A stretch of 64,000 nucleotides of DNA from Streptomyces sp. HM190 (GCF_009857135.1 NZ_CP047318.1:2480001-2544000); one strand, 5' to 3'. Numbered from the stretch's first letter, positions 53,848 through 63,182 are shown. The notes: generated by a model not told the origin, from the sequence alone. Made by a program: numbers and translations.

Positions 53848-54119
53848 GCCCTGTCGTCCCTCCCGCCCCGTTCGCCGTCCCGGGGATGGGCCTCGTACCG
53901 CCCCAGGGTCCTTCTGATGAGACGCGGGCAACCTCGGCTTCACCTGACGGCCGCCCGTGTTTCGTCCGGAAGACGATAGTGCGCGCGGGGCGGCCGAAGG
54001 ACTCAAGGGCGCGACCGGGATCACGGATGCACAGCCCGGCCGGGGCTGTGACCGGCCCCGGACAATCACCTGGAAGCATGGGCCCCCGCACGGACGTACG
54101 GCGGGAAGGGCGACGGAGG

Positions 54120-55436
54120 ATGACACGGGGGACGGCACGGAGAGCGGCGTGGACGACGAACGGTTTCCCACGGGGGCGGACGCGCCCGGCACGCGGGACA
54201 CCTGGACGGCTGGCGGTCCTCGTCCTGGCACTGCTCGGGTTCCAGCTGGCGTCGCTGGTGGCACCGGCGTACGCCTGCGGGTGCGGGGCGATGGTGCCGG
54301 AGGGACGGCACAGGGTGTCGGTGGGCCGCGAGACGTCCGTGGTGCGCTGGGACGGCCGCGAGGAGCAGATCGTGATGCGTCTGACGGTCGCCGGGGACGC
54401 CCGGACGGCCGCGTGGATCATGCCGGTGCCGAACCGGGCGTCGGTGGAGCTGGGTGACGCGGCCCTCTTCGACCGGCTCGCCGAGGAGACGGCGCCCGAG
54501 TACCGCGAACGGCAGTACTTCTGGCCGCGGTCGGGCGACTGGCCGTTCGACGCGTCCGAGGAGGACGGCGCGGCCGGAGCGGCGCCCGGCGACGGCGCCG
54601 TGGACGTCGTCGGCAGGGAGCGGCTCGGCCCGTTCGACGTGGCCCGGCTGACCGCCACCGACTCCGGGGCCCTCGGCGACTGGCTCGACGACAACGGCTT
54701 CGCGCTGCCCGCCCGGCTGGACACCGCGCTGGAACCGTACGTCCGCCAGAAGTGGGAGTACGTGGCGATCAAGCTGGTGCCGCGGGACACGGCCGGGGAC
54801 GTCCCGCTCGGCGGCGCCCTCGACCCGCTGCACCTCACCTTCGCCAGCGACGCGCCGGTGTACCCGATGCGGTTGTCGAGGCTCGCCACCACCCCGCAGG
54901 CCCTCGACCTGTACATCCTCGCCGCACACCGGATGGAGCCGGGCTCGGCGATCGGCGGGGAGGAGCCACGGGTCACCTTCGCGGGCCGCATCGGCACGGC
55001 CGGCGGCGCGCTCGGCGACCTCACCGCCGGCGGCACCGACTTCCTGACGGCCGTCGAGCAGGACTTCCCCCGGCCGTCGCGGATCTCCGGCGATCACACG
55101 CTGCGGCGGGCGGCGGCCGACGACCCCTATCGAAAGGTCATCCACGTGGACGAGATGTGGACCGTGGGCGGCATGCCCGGCTGGCTGTTCACCTTCGGGC
55201 TCGGCATGGCCGTGCTCGCGGTCAAGGCGGTGGCCGTCGCGATCGTGCTCCGCCGCAACGCCCGCAAGCAGCCGCCGCCCCCGATGGCACCGGGCCCCTG
55301 GGTCCCGCCGGGCGGCCCGCACGCCGGGTACCCGCAGGGCGGCCAGCCCTACGGCGCGCCCGTGCCCCCGGCGACTCCCGTGCCCCCGGCCGCTCCCGAG
55401 CCGCCGGCGGACCACGAGCCCGGTCCGGGCGCCTGA
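54120..55436 (+). CDS. DUF2330-domain secreted/anchored protein
   Basis: 438 residues. A signal peptide about 25-50 (RLAVLVLALLGFQLASLVAPAYA, followed by CGCGAMVPEG, a cysteine-rich start). The DUF2330 domain runs from VGRETSVVRWDGREEQIVMRL to LRRAAADDPYRKVIHVDEMW. A C-terminal TM (WLFTFGLGMAVLAVKAVAVAIVL) and a Pro/Gly-rich cytoplasmic tail end it. Function unknown. ATG at 54120 with GGAAGGG upstream. Divergent from the GT87-PAP2 gene. Confidence 0.82.
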   Translation: MTRGTARRAAWTTNGFPRGRTRPARGTPGRLAVLVLALLGFQLASLVAPAYACGCGAMVPEGRHRVSVGRETSVVRWDGREEQIVMRLTVAGDARTAAWIMPVPNRASVELGDAALFDRLAEETAPEYRERQYFWPRSGDWPFDASEEDGAAGAAPGDGAVDVVGRERLGPFDVARLTATDSGALGDWLDDNGFALPARLDTALEPYVRQKWEYVAIKLVPRDTAGDVPLGGALDPLHLTFASDAPVYPMRLSRLATTPQALDLYILAAHRMEPGSAIGGEEPRVTFAGRIGTAGGALGDLTAGGTDFLTAVEQDFPRPSRISGDHTLRRAAADDPYRKVIHVDEMWTVGGMPGWLFTFGLGMAVLAVKAVAVAIVLRRNARKQPPPPMAPGPWVPPGGPHAGYPQGGQPYGAPVPPATPVPPAAPEPPADHEPGPGA

Positions 55437-55534
55437 GTCCGAACGTCGGGAACACGCACGCGGCACGCCTGACAGCGAAGGGACCTGCGCCTACATTCGT
55501 CAGCGCAACCAGTCAGCCGATCTCACCAGCTGTC

Positions 55535-55624
55535 GGAATGCCGGCTGCGGGAAAGCCGGCTTGAGGAAGACCAGCTGTCGCAAAGCCGGCTTCGGGAAAA
55601 CCGGCTGCCGGAAAGCCGACCGTC
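55535..55624. repeat. 15-bp minisatellite before the O-methyltransferase
   Basis: Six tandem 15-bp units (55535, 55550, 55565, 55580, 55595, 55610) with consensus GGAAAGCCGGCTGCG, 60-90% alike, and partial units on each side. It is in frame with the next gene, and if translated from 55561 would give a Lys/Arg/Cys repeat (RKTSC-RKAGF-GKTGC). Confidence 0.9.
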
Positions 55625-55641
55625 GGAAAGGGCGCAGGTCC

Positions 55642-56313
55642 ATGAGCAGCTCACAGACGTGGGACGACGTCGACACCTACTTCACGACCCACCTCTCCCC
55701 CAATGACGCGGCCCTGGAGGCGGCGTTGCGCGACAGCGAGGCCCACGGGCTCCCGCACATCAACGTCGCCGCCAACCAGGGCAAGCTGCTCCAGCTCCTC
55801 GCCCGCGTGCAGGGCGCCCGCCGCATCCTGGAGATCGGCACGCTCGGCGGCTACAGCACGATCTGGCTGGCCCGCGCGCTGCCCGACGGCGGCAGGCTGA
55901 TCTCCCTGGAGTACGACCCCGGGCACGCGGAGGTCGCCTGCCGCAACATCGCGCGCGCCGGGCTGGACGCGCTCGTGGAGGTACGGGTGGGCGCGGCCCT
56001 GGACTCGCTGCCCAGGCTGGCCGACGAGAACCCCGAACCGTTCGACCTGGTCTTCATCGACGCCGACAAGGCCAACAACCCGCACTACGTCGAGTGGGCG
56101 CTGCGCCTGACCCGCGCGGGCAGCCTGATCATCGTCGACAACGTCGTACGGGGCGGCCGCGTCGCCGACCCCGACAGCACCGACCCGGACGTCCTCGGCA
56201 CCCGCGCCGCCATCGACCTCATCGCCACCCACCCGAAGCTGGACGGCACGGCCGTCCAGACCGTCGGCACCAAGGGCTACGACGGCTTCGCGCTGGCCCG
56301 CGTCGTGGACTGA
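55642..56313 (+). CDS. O-methyltransferase family 3 (CCoAOMT-like)
   Basis: 223-residue SAM methyltransferase. Motif I RILEIGTLGGYSTIWLARAL (about 57-76), LISLEYDPGHAEVACRN, VFIDADKANNPHYVEWALRL (metal-binding Asp) and IIVDNVVRGGRV are the catechol/caffeoyl-CoA OMT hallmarks. ATG at 55642 follows GCAGG; the longer frame from 55561 would add the minisatellite-encoded peptide and is less likely. Substrate unknown: no phenolic pathway is adjacent. Confidence 0.9.
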   Translation: MSSSQTWDDVDTYFTTHLSPNDAALEAALRDSEAHGLPHINVAANQGKLLQLLARVQGARRILEIGTLGGYSTIWLARALPDGGRLISLEYDPGHAEVACRNIARAGLDALVEVRVGAALDSLPRLADENPEPFDLVFIDADKANNPHYVEWALRLTRAGSLIIVDNVVRGGRVADPDSTDPDVLGTRAAIDLIATHPKLDGTAVQTVGTKGYDGFALARVVD

Positions 56314-56360
56314 CCCGAGGACGGCGGGGCCGGGCCGCGGCGCCGTCCTCGGGGGCGGTC

Positions 56361-56756
56361 TCAGAGTTCGTGGTAGAACCCGACGTTGACGCTGCGGGGG
56401 CCCGTGCGGTCGAGGATGACGAGTTCGCCGGAGCCGCCCTGCGGGAGCTTCGCGGTGCCGCCGTACGGCAGCGGCTGCGGCGAGTGGCCCTGGAGGGCCA
56501 GGCGCACCTCGGAGGAGGGCTCGGCGTGCGTACCGCGCAGCCAGGTCACCTGCCAGGTGCCGTCGGGGCCGCAGAGGAACTCCAGGTGGACACGGGAGAC
56601 GAACAGCCAGTCGTCCGGGGTCACGAGACGGCACACCGCCCGGTCCCGGCCCACCCGGAGCACGGCGCCCGGCTCGCTGGGCGCGTCGGCCATCTGCATG
56701 CCGGCCGTCGCCCCGGCGTCCGCCTCGGACACCGAGGCCATGGTGAGTTCGAGCAC
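56361..56756 (-). CDS. FHA-like phosphothreonine-binding protein
   Basis: 131-residue single-domain protein. The pattern LRVGRDRAVCRL, WLFVSRVHLEFLCGPDGTWQVTWLRG gives the GR, SRxH and NG-like positions of an FHA domain, lacking only the exact N-G. Starts at GTG 56756 or ATG 56741. FHA modules bind phosphothreonine from Ser/Thr kinases; no kinase is adjacent. Confidence 0.7.
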   Translation of the reverse strand: MLELTMASVSEADAGATAGMQMADAPSEPGAVLRVGRDRAVCRLVTPDDWLFVSRVHLEFLCGPDGTWQVTWLRGTHAEPSSEVRLALQGHSPQPLPYGGTAKLPQGGSGELVILDRTGPRSVNVGFYHEL

Positions 56757-56874
56757 GTACCGCTCCTAACGGGTCAAACTCCGATTGTCGCTGGACACGG
56801 CGCGCTCGGCGCACCGCCGCCGCATGATAAATCGCCGGATCGTCCGCTTGTGAGGGGTCCGGCACAATGGAGGC

Positions 56875-57279
56875 ATGACCGAGCGAAAGCCACCGGGTGT
56901 CAGCTTCGAGTCCTTCGTCGACAAGCAGATCCGCGACGCGGAGGCGCGCGGCGACTTCTCCCACCTCCCCGGAGCGGGCCGACCGCTCGACGGGGACGAC
57001 ACGACGTACGACGAACTGTGGTGGATCAGGCGGAAGATGGCCCGTGAAGGGCTGTCCGTGCTGCCGCCCGCGCTGGAGCTGCGCAAGGAGGCGGAGGACG
57101 CGCTGGCCGCCGCGGCTCAGGCCCCGTCCGAGCGGGCCGTGCGGAAGATCATCACCGATGTGAACGCGAAGATCCGCGCCATGATGTTCCGCCCGCCGCC
57201 GGGACCGCCGCTGGGCCTGAAGCCGTACGACGTCGAGGCGATCGTGGAGGAGTGGCGGGCCGCCCGCCGGACCCCCTGA
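56875..57279 (+). CDS. DUF1992 / DnaJ-C28-like protein
   Basis: 134-residue protein. SFESFVDKQIRDAEARGDFSHLPGAGRPL is the DUF1992 signature, followed by WWIRRKMAREGLSVLPPALELRKEAE. Homologues in bacteria and human DNAJC28 carry the same module; function unknown. ATG at 56875, preceded by GGAGGC. Confidence 0.88.
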   Translation: MTERKPPGVSFESFVDKQIRDAEARGDFSHLPGAGRPLDGDDTTYDELWWIRRKMAREGLSVLPPALELRKEAEDALAAAAQAPSERAVRKIITDVNAKIRAMMFRPPPGPPLGLKPYDVEAIVEEWRAARRTP

Positions 57280-57331
57280 CACCATCGGCCGCCGGCGGAT
57301 GGGCCGCGCCCGCGGGAGGCCGTACACGCGG

Positions 57332-57369
57332 GAGGCCGCGTCCCCGTGCACGACCGGGGGCGCGGCCTC
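57332..57369. terminator. Bidirectional hairpin
   Basis: 14-bp stem (57332-57345 with 57356-57369, one G-T pair) between the DUF1992 gene and the convergent repeat protein. A 14-bp triplicate GGGGTGCCGCTAC-like repeat follows at about 57376-57416. Confidence 0.75.
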
Positions 57370-57411
57370 GTTCAGGGGCACCGCTACGAGGGTGCCGCTA
57401 CGGGGGTGCCG

Positions 57412-58113
57412 CTACAGGCGGAGCAGGCGTTCGGTCAGTTCGCGGTAGTCGCGCAGGGCCAGCCGCAGTTGCTCCGTGTCGGCGGAGGAGCCGCGCTCCC
57501 CGCCGCCCGACTGCCAGGTGGCGCGCAGCGTGCGGCGCCGCTGGTTCACCGCGTCGGTGAAGCGGGAGGCCGCCTCCTCCAGGACGTGGTCGGCCTCCTC
57601 CACGGCGGACCGCGGCCCGTCGACGAATCCGCCGACCGCGTGCCGCAGCCGCAGGCTGAGCCTGTCGGTCTCCTCGTTCGGCAGCAGATGCCCGGCGGAA
57701 CCGGCGGAGGCACCGGACGCCCGGCCTTCGGCGCGGCCCTCGCCCTCGTGGCCCGCCACGAGCGGGGACCGGGTGCCCTGGGTGCTTTGGGTGCCCCGGG
57801 AGCCGGTGGCGCCCTTGCCGTCGGCCGGGCCCGGCGTGCCCGTGCCCGTGGCGGGGGCGGTGGCGGGGGTACCGCCGGGGCCAGGGGTGTGGGCGGGGCC
57901 GGGAGTGTGGCCGGGAACGGTGGTGTGGCCGGGACCGGGCGTGCCCGTGGTGTCGTCGGGTCCGGTGGTGCGGTTGGGATCCATGGTGCCCTTCGTGACT
58001 CCGGGGCCGCTGGTTCGGTTGGCGCCCGTGGTGTAGGCGGTGCCGGTGGCCGCGGGGCGCTGCTCGCGCCGTCCCCGGGTGTCGCCGTCACCTGTCGTCG
58101 TGTGCTCGGTCAT
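57412..58113 (-). CDS. Gly/Thr/Pro-repeat protein, paralogue of downstream gene
   Basis: 233 residues. First about 120 residues are low complexity with GHT-P repeats (VPGHTPGPAHTPGPGGTP). The C-terminal 100 residues have a helical domain with FVDGPRSAVEEADHVLEEA and LRLALRDYRELTERLL. The upstream gene's protein shares FVDSPREAVVEADRLIAEL at the same place, so they are paralogues. ATG at 58113. No known function. Confidence 0.65.
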   Translation of the reverse strand: MTEHTTTGDGDTRGRREQRPAATGTAYTTGANRTSGPGVTKGTMDPNRTTGPDDTTGTPGPGHTTVPGHTPGPAHTPGPGGTPATAPATGTGTPGPADGKGATGSRGTQSTQGTRSPLVAGHEGEGRAEGRASGASAGSAGHLLPNEETDRLSLRLRHAVGGFVDGPRSAVEEADHVLEEAASRFTDAVNQRRRTLRATWQSGGGERGSSADTEQLRLALRDYRELTERLLRL

Positions 58114-58118
58114 CGCCC

Positions 58119-58841
58119 TCAACTCCCCTTCGCATGACGCCTGGTCAGGCCCCACGGCTGAGACTGCCGGCCGTCGGGGCGAGCGGGTGCGGTGGCCGTA
58201 CGGCGGTCGGCCGCCGTACGGTCGGCCGGCGTCCCGGTGCCACCGTCGGCCCGCGCGTCGCGCCGACCGGGTGCCACCAGGTCCTCGAACAGGGCACGGC
58301 CCTCGACCAGGGCCTCGCGCAGCTCCTCGGTGCCGGCGCCCGAACGGCCGTCGGCCGTGGCGGTGCCGGGGGAACCGGCGCCCTGTGCCGCGCGGTGCAG
58401 CCGGCGGTAGCCGTCCACGTGGTGGGCGTGGTGGACGGAGAGCGCCTCCAACTGGGTCTCGTGGCGTCCGCCGTCCGGGAAGCCGCGCGCACCGGCCAGT
58501 TCGGCGATCAGCCGGTCCGCCTCGACGACCGCCTCGCGCGGCGAGTCGACGAAGCGTTCCTGGGCGGCGGCCCAGCGGGCCTCGTACAGTTCGCGCTCCG
58601 CGCTCGACAGCGGCCGGCGCTCCAGGGCGCCGTGACGCTTCACGCGCTCGGCGAGTTCACGGGCGGCGGCCCGCTCGTCGCCGTCATGGCGGGCCACGGT
58701 CCGGTCGTACTCGGGTCCGAAACGCCGCTTCAGCGATCCGCCGCCGTTCGAGGCGCCGCGGGCGCGCAGGGTGAGGACGGCCGCGAGAACGACCACGACC
58801 GCCACGATCACGATCAAAGCGATGATCACGCCTGTGGACAT
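58119..58841 (-). CDS. Single-TM protein with paralogous helical domain
   Basis: 240 residues. N-terminal TM 5-27 (VIIALIVIVAVVVVLAAVLTL), then a charged helical domain with RRFGPEYDRTVARHDGDERAA, and ELYEARWAAAQERFVDSPREAVVEADRLIAEL (residues about 90-120). The block is widely seen in Streptomyces membrane proteins of unknown role. ATG at 58841. It precedes the paralogue by 5 bp, so the two form an operon. Confidence 0.72.
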   Translation of the reverse strand: MSTGVIIALIVIVAVVVVLAAVLTLRARGASNGGGSLKRRFGPEYDRTVARHDGDERAAARELAERVKRHGALERRPLSSAERELYEARWAAAQERFVDSPREAVVEADRLIAELAGARGFPDGGRHETQLEALSVHHAHHVDGYRRLHRAAQGAGSPGTATADGRSGAGTEELREALVEGRALFEDLVAPGRRDARADGGTGTPADRTAADRRTATAPARPDGRQSQPWGLTRRHAKGS

Positions 58842-59142
58842 GAGTGCCTTCCAGGTTCGTCGGCCCAGGGATTCTCGGCTCGGCGGGCCGTCTCTCGCAC
58901 CGGGTTGCCCGAACCGTTTCGTTCAAACGGCGACGACGGGCCCGCGACCGGGCCCACGACTCCCCGCGCGACCCGCACGGCGGCCGAAGTCACCCCGAAA
59001 CAGCCGCCGTTGACCCCGGACCGGAACAACGGCCCACCGGTGCCCAGCGCGAGCCGCCGCCCGACGTCCACCGTCCGCCCCGCCCCCGGCCCCCGCGAAA
59101 CCCGCTCGCATGCGTCTCCCCCGATCGCCGACAATCCCCGCC

Positions 59143-59727
59143 ATGGCCTCCCCGACGACCGCCTGGTCCATCGCCCCCGAACCGTTCGACTCGCCCGTCG
59201 CGGCCGCGCTCTGGCGGGCGTACTACACGGAGGTCAGCGACCGCTGGTACCTGCTGCACGAGGGACGCCCCACCGACCCCGACGAGCTGGAGCGGGAGAT
59301 CGCGGCGAACACCGGGGACCGTCTCGCGCCGCCGGACGGGGTGCTGCTGGTGGCGCGGTACGCCGGCGAGCCGGCCGGCACCGCGGGCGTACGGCTGCTG
59401 GCACCGGCCACGGCGGAGCTGAAACGGGTCTACCTCCGCGCGGATGCCCGCGGCAAGGGCGGCGCCGCGCTGCTCGTGACGGCGGCCGAGGACCGGGCCC
59501 GGCGCCTGGGCGCCCGGCGGATCGTCCTCGACACCCGCGCCGACCTCGTCGAGGCACGCGCGCTGTACGCGCGGCTCGGCTACGAGGAGAGCGAGCCGCA
59601 CAACGACGACCCGTACGCGGACCACTGGTTCACGAAGACACTGGTGCGGTCGGCGGCTCCGACGGGCGGCCGACCGGCCGTCGGCCGGGCGGGCACTCGG
59701 CGTCCGAACCGCACATCTCGTCGGTGA
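59143..59727 (+). CDS. GNAT-family N-acetyltransferase
   Basis: 194 residues with the GNAT core: AELKRVYLRADARGKGGAALLVTAAED (motif A, R-x-x-G-x-G/A, about residues 90-116) and ARALYARLGYEESE (motif B). ATG at 59143 (MASPTTAWSIAP) is chosen; 59110 is possible. Acceptor unknown. The 3' end overlaps the convergent MFS gene by 98 bp, and the C-terminal Arg-rich tail (GGRPAVGRAGTRRPNRTSRR) lies in that overlap. Confidence 0.85.
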   Translation: MASPTTAWSIAPEPFDSPVAAALWRAYYTEVSDRWYLLHEGRPTDPDELEREIAANTGDRLAPPDGVLLVARYAGEPAGTAGVRLLAPATAELKRVYLRADARGKGGAALLVTAAEDRARRLGARRIVLDTRADLVEARALYARLGYEESEPHNDDPYADHWFTKTLVRSAAPTGGRPAVGRAGTRRPNRTSRR

Positions 59728-61924
59728 GCTGCTCGACCAGACGGACCAGGTCGGTCGGCCGGTCGGGCCCCCACCAGTCGCCCAGCAGCTCCGCCAGGGA
59801 CTCCTCACGGGCCTTGGCGAGCCGGTCGGCGACCGCGCGCCCGGTGCCGGTCAGCACCAGGTCGAGACCGTCACGGCGGGCGAGCCCGCGCTCCTCGACC
59901 TGCCGCGAGGCGCCCATGATCACCTCCAGCGGCACGGTGCTGCGCTCGGCGAGCGCCCCGGGCTCGACCAAGCCGTACCTGCGGATCCGCAGCAGCAGCC
60001 AGCTCGCGGCGGGCAGCAGGTCCTCACCGGCCCGCGCGGTGATCGTCCGGTAGATCTCCCGCCGGCCCTCCCTCGACCCGAGCAGCGACAGCGCCCGGCA
60101 CACCTCGTCGTACGACGACCGCTCGACGGGGTTGCTGGCGAAGGTCTCCGTGCCGTCGGGGGCCGTCACCGAGGCGCGCAACCGGTCCTCGTGCAGGAAC
60201 CAGGCGAGCACGAAGCCGAGGAGGGCGACCGGGGCCGCGTAGACGAAGACGTCGGTGATGGCCTCGGCGTAGGCGTCGAGGGCGGCGGGCCGCAGCGAGG
60301 ACGGCAGCTGGGCGATCTCACGCGGGTCCGCCTTCAGCCCGTCCACGCTGACGCCGGCCGGCAGCCGCGCACCGCCCAGGGCGCTCGCCAGCTTGTCCCC
60401 GAGGTGCGCCGCGAAGACCGTGCCGAAGACGGCCACCCCGAACGCGGCCCCGATGGACCGGAAGAAGGTCGCGCCGGAGGTGGCGACGCCCAGGTCCTCG
60501 TAGGGCACGGCGTTCTGCACGATCAGCACGAGCACCTGCATGACGAGGCCCAGCCCGAGACCGAAGACGAAGAGGTACGCGCCCACCTCGCCGTCACCGC
60601 TGCGCGCGTCCAGCTGGTGCAGGAGCAGCAGACCGAGCGTCGTCACCGCGGTCCCGGCGACGGGGAACACCTTCCAGCGGCCCGTACGGCTGACGATCTG
60701 CCCGGACACCGTCGACGACAGCAGCAGGCCGAACACCATCGGCAGCATGTGCACACCGGACATCGTCGGCGACACACCGCGCACGACCTGGAAGAACGTC
60801 GGCAGGAAGGTCATCGCCCCGAACATCGCGAAGCCGATGATGAAGCTGATCACGGCGGACAGGGTGAACGTGCGCACCCGGAACAGCTTCAGCGGCAGCA
60901 CGGGTTCGACCGCCCGCCGCTCCACGGCCACGAAGACGACGGCGAGCGCCACGCCCAGCACGGCGAGACCGATGACCTGCGGCGACCCCCAGCCCCAGGT
61001 CGTACCGCCGAGGGAGGCGACGAGGACCAGGCAGGTGGCGACGGAGGCGATGAGGAAGGTGCCGAGGTAGTCGATGACGTGCCGCTCGGCCTTGCGGGGG
61101 ACGTGCAGGACGGCGGCGATGACGATCAGCGCGACCGCCCCGACCGGCAGGTTGACGTAGAACACCCAGCGCCAGCTCAGATGCTCGGTGAGCAGCCCGC
61201 CCAGCAGCGGCCCGAGCACACTGGTGGCCCCGAACACCGCCCCGAACAGCCCTTGGTAGCGCCCCCGTTCACGCGGCGGGACAAGATCCCCGACGATCGC
61301 CATCGACAGGACCATCAACCCGCCGCCGCCCAGGCCCTGCAGCGCCCGGAACCCGATCAACTGGGGCATGTCCTGCGCCGCTCCGCACAGCGCCGACCCC
61401 ACGAGGAAGATCCCGATCGCCGTCTGGAACAGCCGCTTGCGGCCGTACTGGTCCCCGAGCTTCCCCCACAGCGGGGTCGCCGCCGTCGCGGCCAGCATGT
61501 ACGCCGTCACGACCCACGACAGATGGTCCAGCCCGCCCAGATCGCTCACGATCGTCGGCAGCGCCGTCGACACGATCGTCTGGTCCAGCGCGGCCAGCAG
61601 CATCCCGAGCAGCAGGGCCCCGATGGACACCATGACCCCGCCGGGCACGTGCTCGGCGGAGCCGCCCGCGGCGCGACGCCGGGCACCGGACGGTTCCGCG
61701 CGGACCGGGGCGCCGCCGGCGTCCGCCGAGGAGACCGCCGGTTCCCCCTCCGGTTCTCCCGCCGCACTCCCTGCCGTAGCACTCCCTGCCGTACCCCCTG
61801 GAGTGTGCCCCGCCATGTGCCCTGCCGCATGCCCCGGCGTGTGCCCTGCCGCGTGCCCCGGCGTGTGCCTTTCCGCACGCCCCGGCGTGCCGCCGCCGTC
61901 GTCGTGCGCGGTGTCGTCGGTCAT
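59630..61924 (-). CDS. DHA2 MFS transporter with C-terminal winged helix
   Basis: 764 residues. A His/Gly repeat tail (HTPGHAAGHTPGHAAGHMAG) occupies residues about 15-45. The 14-TM EmrB/QacA-type transporter runs about 95-590: AALDQTIVSTALPTIVSDLG, GKLGDQYGRKRLFQ, RALQGLGGGGLMVL. After TM14 is a soluble domain of about 150 residues resembling a MarR-type winged helix (LLLRIRRYGLVEPGALAERS, EVIMGASRQVEERGLARRDG, LTGTGRAVADRLAKAREESL). This may let the exporter sense its substrate or DNA. ATG at 61924 follows GGGAGG. Confidence 0.9.
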   Translation of the reverse strand: MTDDTAHDDGGGTPGRAERHTPGHAAGHTPGHAAGHMAGHTPGGTAGSATAGSAAGEPEGEPAVSSADAGGAPVRAEPSGARRRAAGGSAEHVPGGVMVSIGALLLGMLLAALDQTIVSTALPTIVSDLGGLDHLSWVVTAYMLAATAATPLWGKLGDQYGRKRLFQTAIGIFLVGSALCGAAQDMPQLIGFRALQGLGGGGLMVLSMAIVGDLVPPRERGRYQGLFGAVFGATSVLGPLLGGLLTEHLSWRWVFYVNLPVGAVALIVIAAVLHVPRKAERHVIDYLGTFLIASVATCLVLVASLGGTTWGWGSPQVIGLAVLGVALAVVFVAVERRAVEPVLPLKLFRVRTFTLSAVISFIIGFAMFGAMTFLPTFFQVVRGVSPTMSGVHMLPMVFGLLLSSTVSGQIVSRTGRWKVFPVAGTAVTTLGLLLLHQLDARSGDGEVGAYLFVFGLGLGLVMQVLVLIVQNAVPYEDLGVATSGATFFRSIGAAFGVAVFGTVFAAHLGDKLASALGGARLPAGVSVDGLKADPREIAQLPSSLRPAALDAYAEAITDVFVYAAPVALLGFVLAWFLHEDRLRASVTAPDGTETFASNPVERSSYDEVCRALSLLGSREGRREIYRTITARAGEDLLPAASWLLLRIRRYGLVEPGALAERSTVPLEVIMGASRQVEERGLARRDGLDLVLTGTGRAVADRLAKAREESLAELLGDWWGPDRPTDLVRLVEQLTDEMCGSDAECPPGRRPVGRPSEPPTAPVSS

Positions 61925-62153
61925 GCGGACCTCCCGAGCGCCTCCGAGGGCCTCGTACAGCGGGGGCTCGTACGGCGAGGGCCCGTACAGCGTCCCCGGT
62001 TTCCTGATCCCTCCGGTTTTCATTCCATCGTGGGCGGTGTGACCGGTTATGGCCTGTCGAGCCGTTGCGGCGCCCGTCACTCCTGTGACGATCGGGAGGT
62101 TGTGTGACGACGGTTTGCATAAACTCGGGAGTCTTCACGGGGAGGGACCACAC

Positions 62154-63182
62154 GTGAGTGAACCGACCAGTCACATATGCCCGGAGTGCTTCGCTCCCCG
62201 GGCCACGGACGGAAGCCCGTCCTGCGGCTGTGGCCGACGCGCCTCCGAAGCACTCCTGCAAGCCCGCACCGCACAGGCGGCCGCCGCCGAGGACTTCGAC
62301 CCGCTGCGCATCCGCCCGTACGTGGAACTGGGCGGCACCGGGGACGACCACGGACACCCCGGCGCCACGGACCCCGCCGAGCCCGCCGAGGCGACGACGA
62401 TGCCTCTGGCGGCCTTCCGGGCCCCGCGCACGACCCCACCGACGGCCGACGACCGCACCAGGCCGCTCACGGTCCCGCCGCCCGCGCCCTCTCCCGGATC
62501 CCCGCACACCCGCCCCACGCCCCCCGCACGCCCCCGCTCCGCCGCCCGTCGCCGCCGTACGGGGCTGATCGTCGCCCTCGGGGGCACGGCTGCGGCCGGT
62601 GTGATGGCGGCGGCCGGCGTCATGAGCGGCCTCTTCTCCTACGAGGCGCCCGAGCGGAACGGGGCGCTCCCGGACGACGTACGGGCGAGCGCGCCGGACA
62701 CCACGGTGGACGGCGGCAAGACGCCGGTGGAGACGCCCGAGGAGGCCACGGCGGGCGGGGCGCCCGCGCCGGCGCCGCCGGGCCGTGCGGGGCGGTCGAA
62801 GCCGTCCGGGGTCCCGTCCCCCTCCGCCTCGAAAGGGTCCGCGTCACCGTCGGCGTCGCCGTCGCCCAGCCCCAGCGAGGCGTCGCCCAGCGCCCGGGCG
62901 ACCGACAGGTCGACGGCCGACGACGCGCACAACGGCGACAGCCAGCTGGAGGCCCCGAAGACGCTCCGCCTCGGCGACGACGACCCCGAGGTCACCGAAC
63001 TCCAGCTCCGGCTGCGCCAGGTGGGCCTCTACAACGGCGACATCGACGAGAACTTCGACCGCCAGGTCGAACAGGCCGTCATCGACTACCAGATCACCCG
63101 GGCCGTCTCGAAGGACGACGAGCCCGGCGTCTACGGCCTCGCGACCCGAGCCCGCCTGGAAGCAGAGACCCAGGAACCCTGA
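62154..63182 (+). CDS. Peptidoglycan-binding protein with zinc-ribbon head
   Basis: 342 residues. An N-terminal zinc-ribbon type motif (CPEC...CGCG, residues about 9-27), a Pro/Thr-rich stretch, a TM (TGLIVALGGTAAAGVMAAAGV, about 142-162), a Ser/Pro linker and a PG_binding_1 domain (LRLGDDDPEVTELQLRLRQVG, then NFDRQVEQAVIDYQI) at the C-terminus. Type II topology: the wall-binding part lies outside. GTG at 62154 with GGGAGG upstream. Related single-gene anchors are found near sporulation or wall genes. Confidence 0.85.
   Translation: MSEPTSHICPECFAPRATDGSPSCGCGRRASEALLQARTAQAAAAEDFDPLRIRPYVELGGTGDDHGHPGATDPAEPAEATTMPLAAFRAPRTTPPTADDRTRPLTVPPPAPSPGSPHTRPTPPARPRSAARRRRTGLIVALGGTAAAGVMAAAGVMSGLFSYEAPERNGALPDDVRASAPDTTVDGGKTPVETPEEATAGGAPAPAPPGRAGRSKPSGVPSPSASKGSASPSASPSPSPSEASPSARATDRSTADDAHNGDSQLEAPKTLRLGDDDPEVTELQLRLRQVGLYNGDIDENFDRQVEQAVIDYQITRAVSKDDEPGVYGLATRARLEAETQEP

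Noticed and set aside
55535..55624. CRISPR-like array
   Set aside because: 15-bp contiguous units without spacers; a minisatellite.
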